From an uncultured bacterium (GTDB taxonomy: Bacteria; UBP6; UBA1177), in contig CAMZDX010000004.1 of NCBI GenBank assembly GCA_947305505.1, positions 1 through 44,028 of the forward strand: a DNA stretch of 44,028 bases. The letters run 5' to 3'. A model generated the notes under the pieces. It was not told where the DNA came from. It worked only from the letters and a program-made list of their open reading frames with translations, and searched no databases. Shown piece by piece: positions 9,521 to 17,500 of this stretch. Each line of letters begins with the position of its first letter. Position 1 is the first letter of the stretch. A program made the translations under genes and the position numbers.

Positions 9521-10884
9521 AAAGAAGATTGTTTTTGATTTTATTGGTAATTTCGCTGTTTTTCTGCATTTCGTGCAGCGACACTTTTCACAAAAACGGA
9601 AAGTTGCTTTTCTACACTTCCGAAAAAGACACGATGTACATCATCTACCAGAAGGATCTGACAAATTATCTTTTTGCTTCCACTTTATCTCCGTTTTCGG
9701 AAAGCTGGGAAAAGAACATTTCAGGTCACCCTGAAACTCCTGTCGTTAAGATTTTCGGCGACATGCTCGCATGCAACTGCAGAAAAGACTATGTATGCCT
9801 TCTTGACAGAGAGACGGGTAAAACCGTTTTTGAAACAGCATCCAAACTGGTTTTTTCTCCGGATTCAAAAGGCTTTACTGTTGAAAACGGCAAAGTTTAC
9901 ACGCTTTGCGAAGAAAATTCGATATGCGCTTTTGACATTGAAAGTGGAGAAAAAATCTGGGAAACGCCTCTGAACGCAGAAGAAACTCTTGCCGCAGAAT
10001 TTAAGACTGAGGAAAATTTATTTTTCTACGGCTCTGATTTATCCGGAATAACGGCGCTGAATTTATCCGACGGCAAAACAGTATGGACGACTGGCATTTT
10101 GGAAAACCTCAATAATTTTTATGCTTTCCCGGAGACTCTGCTCGCCGATTACGACTTTATAAACGGTTATGACATTTCCAGCGGCGAAAGCGAGTGGCTT
10201 CAGCCTTATGCCGGAAAAGTCCGCTGCATAAACGACGGTTTCGTGATCGCGCAGAGCGACGAATTTTTCTCGGTTCTTTTTGTGAAAAACGGTCAGGAAT
10301 ACTGGAATTATCCGCGAAACGGAACAACGATACTTTCATGCAACGAAGAAGTTTCACTCGCCGCCTTCACCGTCAGGAATTTAAAATCTCCGGATTCTGA
10401 AACAGCAGAAAATTACTTCGACAAAGTCTACATTTTCGACATTTCTACAGGCGAAAGGATTTTTGACTACAGTTCTGAAGAAGGTGTCAAAGTTATCAAT
10501 ATAACAGGTTTTTCCGGCAGCACCTTCTACATTGCAGCCGAACTCGAAAACAATTCAGAAAAAACGATAAGTGTAGGAAAATACTCGACCAATTCAATGG
10601 AAGAAGAGATGCACTATTCATTCCCGAAAGGAAATGACGATCCCGAAATATTCATAACACTGGTTCACAGCGACACAACTTATACAGTTTTCAAAAAAAC
10701 GAACATTATGACACCGTCCGACATATCGTTTTATCTTTTTGAGACTGAGAGCGGAACTCTTCTTGGAAAAATGGCGGATTTTCCGGAAGTTATCTACGGC
10801 GGCAAAGCCGTTGACATCATTGATTACGACGACTACTTCAACATAAAAGAGACAACTCTCCCCGACTTTCTGGAAAAAGAATAA
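9517..10884 (+). CDS. PQQ-type beta-propeller lipoprotein
   Basis: The 455-residue product has a lipoprotein-type signal peptide ending FCISC, with the lipidated cysteine probably C20. The mature part carries repeated propeller blades with the usual D-x-x-[ST]-G-[EK]-x-x-W pattern: DRETGKTVFE, DIESGEKIWE, NLSDGKTVWT, DISSGESEWL and DISTGERIFD. The architecture resembles BamB-like or quinoprotein-type propellers without an enzyme active site, so a scaffold or binding role at the outer membrane is likely. It could serve as a BamB-like factor, but sequence does not establish this. The start is coupled to the peptidase gene (ATGA), and its stop shares a base with the next ATG (TAATG). Confidence 0.8.
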   Translation: MKRRLFLILLVISLFFCISCSDTFHKNGKLLFYTSEKDTMYIIYQKDLTNYLFASTLSPFSESWEKNISGHPETPVVKIFGDMLACNCRKDYVCLLDRETGKTVFETASKLVFSPDSKGFTVENGKVYTLCEENSICAFDIESGEKIWETPLNAEETLAAEFKTEENLFFYGSDLSGITALNLSDGKTVWTTGILENLNNFYAFPETLLADYDFINGYDISSGESEWLQPYAGKVRCINDGFVIAQSDEFFSVLFVKNGQEYWNYPRNGTTILSCNEEVSLAAFTVRNLKSPDSETAENYFDKVYIFDISTGERIFDYSSEEGVKVINITGFSGSTFYIAAELENNSEKTISVGKYSTNSMEEEMHYSFPKGNDDPEIFITLVHSDTTYTVFKKTNIMTPSDISFYLFETESGTLLGKMADFPEVIYGGKAVDIIDYDDYFNIKETTLPDFLEKE

Positions 10885-11438
10885 TGACTTTATACTTTCT
10901 GAAACAGGCTTGGGCGGAGAAACCTCTTGAAAATCTTGAAGTTTCCTGTAATTTCAACGCATCGCCCGAAGAAATTTCGGCAGTTTTTCACATAACGGAA
11001 CCGAGTGTAAAAGCGGAATATTCCGAAACGAACTCAAAAGTCTGGGAAGAAAGCTGCTCCGAACTTTTTTTATCTTTCGGAAACGGATCTTATTACAATT
11101 TTGAGATCAGCTGCATCGGCTGCATACTCGCAGAACACGGCGAAAACCGTTTTTCGAGAGAGCTTCTCAAGCCCGAGATAATTGAAAAGATTGAAATTTA
11201 TTCAACTTTAGGCCGCATTCCCTTCGGCATAAAAAATGAAATTACAACTTACACTCTTTCCGTAAAAATCCCGAAAGAAGTCTTTGTTTTCGAGGGCGGC
11301 AGAATCGACACAATGTCACTTACCGGCAACATTTACAAGTGCGCCGACAAATCGCCGACTCCGCACTACATGACTCTTTTTGAGATAAAAAGCGAACGAC
11401 CTGACTTCCACAGACCCGAATTTTTTAAAAAATTATAA
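10884..11438 (+). CDS. CBM9-like (DOMON-type) carbohydrate-binding protein
   Basis: The 184-residue protein resembles the stand-alone family 9 carbohydrate-binding proteins found in bacteria. Recognisable parts are KVWEESCSELFLSFGNGSYY (about residues 50-69), NFEISCIGCILAEHG directly after, and the C-terminal SLTGNIYKCADKSPTPHY and FHRPEFF. The SCSE and YYNFE strands are the family's core. No signal peptide is visible, so it may be cytoplasmic, or the true start may be elsewhere. The ATG is fixed by TAATG overlap with the preceding gene. It ends the four-gene operon that begins with a sugar-transporter ATPase, which suggests a link to glycans. The ligand is unknown. Confidence 0.7.
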   Translation: MTLYFLKQAWAEKPLENLEVSCNFNASPEEISAVFHITEPSVKAEYSETNSKVWEESCSELFLSFGNGSYYNFEISCIGCILAEHGENRFSRELLKPEIIEKIEIYSTLGRIPFGIKNEITTYTLSVKIPKEVFVFEGGRIDTMSLTGNIYKCADKSPTPHYMTLFEIKSERPDFHRPEFFKKL

Positions 11439-11446
11439 CTTTTTAA

Positions 11447-11475
11447 TTGACATTTATATATAGTTTTAATACTTT
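11447..11475 (+). promoter_or_regulatory. Possible promoter for the cyclo-ligase-rny-ymdB genes
   Basis: A perfect TTGACA (11447-11452) is followed 17 bases later by TACTTT (11470-11475), a weak -10 box. A hairpin with 8-base arms (CATTCGAC paired with GTCGGATG, one G-T pair) lies just downstream. The -35 is strong and the -10 poor, so this is a tentative call. Confidence 0.3.
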
Positions 11476-11526
11476 GCCGCCAAGTTCATTCGACGCTTAA
11501 GTCGGATGTTTATATATATTTTTCCC

Positions 11527-11556
11527 GGAGGAGCCGCAAGGCTTTTATATAATTTG
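11527..11556 (+). promoter_or_regulatory. Ribosome binding site with an intervening tetraloop hairpin
   Basis: A strong Shine-Dalgarno GGAGG (11527-11531) is followed at once by AGCC-GCAA-GGCT (11532-11543), a four-base-pair stem capped by a GNRA-type loop. Ten bases later comes TTG (11554). The linear spacing of 22 bases is too long for initiation, but folding the hairpin would leave about ten bases. Family alignment puts the protein start at this TTG. Confidence 0.4.
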
Positions 11557-12111
11557 GAAAAATCTGCTTTACGCAAACAGATTCTTTCGCTCAGGAAAAA
11601 GCTGAGTGCCGAAGAAATCACAGTTTTAAGCAATAAAATAAATAATCGACTGATTTCATTGGATATTTTTAAGAAGTCCAAAACTATTGCACTTTATGTT
11701 CCGATAAAAAACGAGGTCGATGTCAGACCGCTTTTCAAGTGTGAAGGCAAGCGTTTTGTTTTTCCGCGTGTCGAAAACGGAACGAAAAAACTTACTTTTT
11801 ACGAGGCAAAATCTCCGGATGATTTTGAAAAAGGAAGTTTCAATATTCCGGAACCCAAGACGACTTTAAACAAAGTTGATATTGAAAATATTGATCTTTT
11901 TCTTGTTCCCGGTGTCGCTTTTTCAGAAAAATGCGAGCGTATCGGTTACGGCGGCGGTTTCTACGACACGACGCTTAAATATAAAAACAAAAATGCACGG
12001 ACTCTCGGTGTCGCTTTTGATTTTCAGATCGTGGATTCGGGCTTTTCGGAGCCTTTTGACGAACGGACTAATGCAGTTGCGACTCCGGAGAGGATTATTA
12101 TAAACAATTGA
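11554..12111 (+). CDS. 5-formyltetrahydrofolate cyclo-ligase
   Basis: This 185-residue cytoplasmic enzyme converts 5-formyl-THF to 5,10-methenyl-THF using ATP, returning folate to one-carbon metabolism. Family motifs are KSALRKQILSLRKKLS at the N terminus, IALYVPIKNEVD, FPRVENG, the LFLVPGVAF strand, and the ATP/folate loop ERIGYGGGFYDTTL. Homologues usually start just before KSALRKQ, so the TTG at 11554 (LEKSALRKQ) is chosen. An in-frame ATG at 11506 would add 16 residues translated through the Shine-Dalgarno and hairpin, and is less likely. It lies 13 bases upstream of rny. No 6S RNA, which neighbours this gene in some bacteria, could be recognised. Confidence 0.9.
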   Translation: MEKSALRKQILSLRKKLSAEEITVLSNKINNRLISLDIFKKSKTIALYVPIKNEVDVRPLFKCEGKRFVFPRVENGTKKLTFYEAKSPDDFEKGSFNIPEPKTTLNKVDIENIDLFLVPGVAFSEKCERIGYGGGFYDTTLKYKNKNARTLGVAFDFQIVDSGFSEPFDERTNAVATPERIIINN

Positions 12112-12124
12112 GAGGGAGAACAAA

Positions 12125-13678
12125 ATGCTTAATTCAATAATTTTTCTTATTATTGGAATTTTGCTCGGTGCCGCACTTTGGGCGATGTCAAGATCGCTTG
12201 TTTTCAAAGAGAAAATGGAAAAAGCCAACAAAGAGCTCAGCAACGCGAAAGACGATGCTGCAAAAGTTGTGAAAGAAGCTGAAATCAAAGCTCAGGAGAT
12301 CATTCTCGAGGGCAAAAAAGAGACTGAAAATTCAAAAAACGAACTTCTCAGAGAGTTCAAGGAACGTGAAAAAAGACTCAACAAACGTGAGGAACAGCTC
12401 ACCCAGCGCGATGAACTCAACATCGTGAAAGAAAAAGAGCTGAAAGCTATTGAGAAAAAACAGAAAGACGATGAAGTTTTTCTCGACAATCAGCGTGTTC
12501 AGCTTGAAGAAAAACTCACTGAGGTCAATAACGAGCTTGAAAGGATCGCAGGAATGACTCAGGAAGAGGCGAAGGAAGTTCTCATTCAGAAAATCGAGGA
12601 CGAAGCAAAACACGATGCTGCAAAAAAGATCAAGGCTATCGAAGAAGCTATGGTCGAAGATGCAGAAAAGAAGAGCAAAGAGATCCTTTCGACCGCGATC
12701 CAGCGCTATGCAGGCGAATATGTCGTTGAAAATACCGTCACGACTGTCAGCCTTCCGAATGACGAGATGAAAGGAAGAATCATCGGCCGCGAAGGAAGAA
12801 ACATCCGCGCGATCGAATCGGTAACAGGCGTTGACCTTATCATCGACGATACGCCTGAAGCAGTAGTTATCAGCAACTTCAACCCGATCAGGCGCCAGAT
12901 CGCATCCCTTACGCTTCAGAAACTCATTGCCGACGGCAGGATACATCCCGGCAGGATCGAAGAAGTTTTCGATGCTTGCACGAAAGAAGTCTGGAAAGCT
13001 ATCAAAGAAGCCGGCGACCAGGCAGTTTTTGACCTCGGGATCCACAAACTTCACCCGGAACTCGTTCTTCTTGTCGGAAGACTGAGATACAGGACAAGCT
13101 ACGGCCAGAATGTATGGAAACACTCTGTTGAAGCGGCTTTCCTTGCAGGTGAGATCGCGGCAGAACTCGGCTGCAGCGCAAACAGCATCAAAAACGCTAA
13201 ACGCGCCGGACTTCTTCACGATATTGGTAAAGCAGTTGACCACGAAATCGAAGGAAGCCACGCTTCGATCGGCGCGAAACTTGCGGAAAAATACGGCGAG
13301 CAGCACAGGATCGTCGCTGCGATCGCGGCTCACCACGGCGAAGTCAAACCCGAAACCGTTCTTGACTTCATCGTTTCGGCTGCCGACGCACTCAGCGGTG
13401 CAAGACCCGGTGCAAGAAGAGAGATGGCCGAGGCTTACGTCCAGAGACTTACCGACCTTGAAAATATTGCAAACTCCTTCAACGGCGTTGACAAATCGTT
13501 CGCTATTCAGGCCGGAAGAGAACTCCGCGTCATGGTTGACACAGCAAAAGTCAACGACGACGATGCTTACACGCTGGCAAACGACATCGCGAAAAAGATC
13601 GAAACTGACCTTTCATATCCGGGTCAGATAAAAGTCATCGTTATCAGAGAAACCAGAGTTATAGCTACCGCGCAGTAA
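12125..13678 (+). CDS. rny: Ribonuclease Y
   Basis: The 517-residue protein is a full-length RNase Y, a membrane-anchored endoribonuclease that initiates mRNA decay. It has an N-terminal membrane anchor (residues 4-21) and a long charged coiled coil (about 25-180, rich in Lys, Glu and Ala). The KH domain has its GxxG loop in GRIIGREGRNIRAIE near 217. The HD phosphohydrolase domain has the metal-binding HD pair at H365-D366 (LLHDIGKAVDHE) and further His residues in IAAHHGE. The C terminus IKVIVIRETRVIA is conserved. The ATG follows GAGGGAG. It is tightly followed by ymdB, the usual partner in many bacteria. The genome may therefore use an RNase Y route for RNA turnover rather than, or as well as, RNase E. 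Confidence 0.98.
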   Translation: MLNSIIFLIIGILLGAALWAMSRSLVFKEKMEKANKELSNAKDDAAKVVKEAEIKAQEIILEGKKETENSKNELLREFKEREKRLNKREEQLTQRDELNIVKEKELKAIEKKQKDDEVFLDNQRVQLEEKLTEVNNELERIAGMTQEEAKEVLIQKIEDEAKHDAAKKIKAIEEAMVEDAEKKSKEILSTAIQRYAGEYVVENTVTTVSLPNDEMKGRIIGREGRNIRAIESVTGVDLIIDDTPEAVVISNFNPIRRQIASLTLQKLIADGRIHPGRIEEVFDACTKEVWKAIKEAGDQAVFDLGIHKLHPELVLLVGRLRYRTSYGQNVWKHSVEAAFLAGEIAAELGCSANSIKNAKRAGLLHDIGKAVDHEIEGSHASIGAKLAEKYGEQHRIVAAIAAHHGEVKPETVLDFIVSAADALSGARPGARREMAEAYVQRLTDLENIANSFNGVDKSFAIQAGRELRVMVDTAKVNDDDAYTLANDIAKKIETDLSYPGQIKVIVIRETRVIATAQ

Positions 13679-13679
13679 A

Positions 13680-14465
13680 ATGACGTTCAGAATCCTCGCT
13701 TTAGGCGACATCGTCGGCAGACACGCAAGAAATTTCTTCAAGGAACAACTACCTAAAATAATTGAAGAAAATTCAATAGATTTTGTGATTGCAAACGGAG
13801 AAAACACTTCTGGCGGAATGGGGCTTTTGGAAAAACATGCAACTCTTCTGCATTCTTGCGGAGTAGATGTCATAACTTCGGGAAACCACATCTGGAACAG
13901 AAACGAGATCTATTCATTCATCGACAAAACGCCTTACGTTCTCCGTCCGGCGAACTATCCCGACGATCTTCCGGGAAAAGGTTCTGTCATCGTAACCCAC
14001 GAAAAAACGGGGATAAAAGTCGGCGTTCTCAACCTTTTGGGAACAGTTTTCATGCCGCCTATCGACAACCCTTTCAAAAAAGCGCTGACTGAGATCGAAA
14101 AAATGCGCTCGGACGGCGCCGACATAATCGTTCTCGACTTCCATGCCGAAGCAACTGCCGAAAAAGAGGCTTTCGGCTTCTATTTAGCCGATAAAATCGA
14201 ACTTTTCTTCGGCACGCACACCCACGTTCAGACTTCGGACGAGAAAATAATCAAAGAAAGAATGGGCTACATCACCGATTTAGGCCGCTGCGGTTCATTC
14301 TTTTCGGTTCTCGGCTTCAACGAAAAAGAGAGCATCACCGGCTATCTCTCGAATATCCCGCAGCATTTCGTTCCTGCGAAAAACGATATAAAAATCGAAG
14401 GAATCATCGCCGATTTCGAGCTGAATCCGGCCAGATGCGTATCTATTGAAAGAATCAGGATTTAA
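13680..14465 (+). CDS. ymdB: YmdB-family metallophosphoesterase
   Basis: The 261-residue protein belongs to the TIGR00282/YmdB family of dinuclear metallophosphoesterases, known in Bacillus as 2',3'-cyclic nucleotide phosphodiesterases. Metal-binding motifs are all present: LGDIVGR (residues 7-13), ANGENTSGGMG near 39, SGNHIWNR near 65, DFHAEATAEK near 155, and GTHTHVQTSDE near 178. It lies one base after the rny stop, with no separate Shine-Dalgarno apparent, so translation is probably coupled. The conserved rny-ymdB pairing suggests a role in RNA-related signalling or in processing cyclic phosphate ends. The 105 bases to the next gene hold no clear promoter. Confidence 0.95.
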   Translation: MTFRILALGDIVGRHARNFFKEQLPKIIEENSIDFVIANGENTSGGMGLLEKHATLLHSCGVDVITSGNHIWNRNEIYSFIDKTPYVLRPANYPDDLPGKGSVIVTHEKTGIKVGVLNLLGTVFMPPIDNPFKKALTEIEKMRSDGADIIVLDFHAEATAEKEAFGFYLADKIELFFGTHTHVQTSDEKIIKERMGYITDLGRCGSFFSVLGFNEKESITGYLSNIPQHFVPAKNDIKIEGIIADFELNPARCVSIERIRI

Positions 14466-14570
14466 GGTTGCTGAGCGGTCGTTGCAAAAACTTGCCTTTC
14501 ACTTCCCCATCTGTATCATAGCCCGCTCTTTGATTGTAAATTAATATTGTATTAAAAATAGAGGTTTGAA

Positions 14571-17500
14571 ATGAAGAGATTTTTCACAGTATGGCTGATT
14601 CTTATCACTTTAATTTTTGTTGTTTCCTGCGGTGAAGGCAAAAAAGAAAATGTGTATGACTACCCTGATGAAGATTCAACAGAAATTACAGATCCAGATA
14701 AAGACTCAGATAATACCGGTCTTTCTGATATAGAAACAGATGAGGATTCAGACAACTCTGATGACTCTAATGACGAAGATACCGACACAACTGCCATAGT
14801 AGTTGACGATGACACAGACACTGATTCGGGTGATACAGCTCCAGATCAGGATCATGATACTGATTCCGGTGATACACAGCCTGACAACGACTCAGACACA
14901 GATACAGCCGACACGACTCCGGATTCTGACAACGATTCTGACAACGATTCTGACAACGATTCCGGTGATTCTACACCCGACGAGGATTCCGACTCAGGCG
15001 ATACGGAGCCTGTTCTTCTTCCGCAGATGTCGCTTTTTGAAGAGGTGTCAAAGCTTATCCGTGCGGCAGAGGGAGGCAGACTTGAGTCGTCTGACCAGGC
15101 TTCGATGATTGTGATTCCGGCTTACGCCCTGCGAAAGGACACGATTATCACGATGAGGATTTACAAGATTGAAAATCCGGATACAAGGATCGTTTCAAAA
15201 GTTCTTGAGTTCTTTCCGAAAGGACAGAAATTCAGGAAGCCGGTTGTGATCATGTCACGGGCATCAAAAAGCGTAGGTGAAAACTCGCTTGTTTCAGGTG
15301 CGGTTTACAACGAGACGGAGGGAAGCTGGCAATACAACAAGTCTGGCGAAACAGTCGTCATGGGACTTAACGGCCTTGGAGATCCGATAATGATGAGCGC
15401 CGGAGGTGACCCGATTATGCTCAACGCAGGCGGTGACCCGATCATGGGAAACGCTCTCGGCGACCCGATCATGCTCAACATGGGCGGTGATCCGATCATG
15501 CTTGGTGCAGGCGGTGACCCGATCATGGGAGGAGACCCGATTATGCTTGGTGCAGGCGGAGATCCTATCATGGGCGGAGACCCGATCATGGGTGGAGATC
15601 CCATCATGGGAGGCGATCCAATCATGGGAGGGGATCCCATCATGAACACGACAAGCCTCTCGGCTGGAGGCGATCCAATCATGATTTCAAGCGGCGGAGA
15701 CCCGATCATGCAGAGCGCCGGCGGAGACCCGATCATGGGAGGAGACCCGATCATGTTTACCGCAGTCAGCAACGCGGCGGCAGGAGACCCGATCATGAAC
15801 ACAGCGGCGGGTGATCCGATTATGATGACTACGGGTCACTTCTCAAGATTCGCTTTCATCGAGGTCAAGCCGGCAGAAAGGATTGACCCTGCATGCAGAA
15901 GCGGCGAAATCCGCTGCAGTAGCAACGGCAGTAAGCGTCAGAAATGTGTTGCACAGCACTGGCAGGACATGGAGAACTGCGAGGCCGGATGTGACACGGA
16001 AACGGCTCTCTGCAAGTGCTCTGCGTCGGATGAAGGAAAACTTCAGTGCTCTGATACCATCAAGCTTCAGCGCTGCAGCGACTCACGCTGGAGAAATTTC
16101 ATAACCTGCACATACGGTTGTAATTCAGATACTAACGGCTGCAACAAATACACGCTTAACGATGTTGTCGAACTCGGTGAATACGAACAGGACGGCAAAT
16201 CCGTTTCCAAGGAGCGTGTCCGCTGGAGAGTTCTCGGCAAAGATACCGACAGACTGCTTCTTATAAGCGAGCGCGGACTCTTGAGAAGGGAATTTGACAC
16301 AACGAGCAACGATGTCTCATGGGAGACAAGCCAGATCCGCACATGGCTCAACACGACCTTCAAGAACGAGGTCTTCAATGCGAATGAGCTTGCTCTTATT
16401 CTTGACAGCAGCGTTCAGAACCAGGGCAACACGGATTATCCCGACACCCATCAGGGAGAAAAAACCACAGACAAGATCTTCCTCCTGAACCTCGCGGAGG
16501 CCGACTACTACTTCCTTGGCAACACCGACAGAGTCCTCTACCCGACTACCAGCGCGGCAGCCGGGAGCTTCGGGCGTTCGACATGGTGGCTGAGAACGAT
16601 GGGACACGACAACCAGAACGTTGCTTCTGTTACAAATTCAGGTCTTCTCAACAAAGCCGGCGAGACGAAGTATCTCTCCAACATGATCCGTCCCGCGATC
16701 TGGATCAGGATGCAGGGCGTCAGGGTCGATGAGTGCAAAGGAAACTCCTACCGGTGCAGCGGAAATACCCGTCAGCGCTGTGTCTACGGCTATTGGACAG
16801 ACGTAGAGACCTGCGATTCGGGCTGCGACACGGAGAACGCGAAGTGCCTCTGTCACGGTCACGGAACGAGATGCAGCTTCGGCAGTCAGGAACAGTGCTT
16901 TGACGGCCTCTGGACCCTCGACTCGATCTGTGACTCAGGCTGCAATACTGAAAACGGCAGATGCAACGAGTGCATAAACGGCGAGCGCAGATGTGCCGGA
17001 AACAGCCTTGAAATCTGCGAAAACAACACCTGGACCGCTATTGAAACCTGTGAATCCGGCTGCAACCCTGAGGCTTTGCAGTGCAGAGAGTGCGAAACTG
17101 GGACTTTCCGCTGTAATGATAACATGCGTCAGGAGTGCGTCGGCGGGATATGGAACAGCATCGAGCTCTGCGGAGCAGGCTGCGATCCCGAAGCAAAAGC
17201 ATGTGTCTGCGAAGGAAGTGAAACCAGGTGCAGCGGTGACAATCTTGAAAAGTGCTCGAACGGTACTTGGAGTGCCGACAGGACCTGCCGCTTCGGATGC
17301 GATTCAGCAAGTGGTTCATGCAGAACACCGTCGGCAGGCGATATAATCACCTTCGGAAACTACGAGCAGGACAACGACTCCTCGAACGGCAAAGAGGCTA
17401 TCGAATGGATCGTTCTGGAGGCTTCTGGCTCAGAGCTTCTGGTTATCAGCAGAAAAGGTCTTGCCACACGCTCGTTCAACGATGTTTACGAAATAAATTC

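Noticed and set aside
11439-11553. 6S RNA upstream of the cyclo-ligase gene
   Set aside because: The gap is only about 115 bases and shows no long rod-like structure with a central bubble. It contains instead a short hairpin and the ribosome site.
12332-13336. A 334-codon open frame antisense to rny, and similar long antisense frames in guaB (5594-6874) and ROK/NupC
   Set aside because: They lie wholly within well-identified genes, give Phe/Arg/Cys-rich text with no known domain, have no ribosome sites, and follow from codon bias on the coding strand.
15305-15802. Minus-strand repetitive MIGSPP frame
   Set aside because: It is the mirror of the GDPIM repeat. Repetitive coding DNA yields a repetitive antisense frame, and there is no ribosome site or domain.
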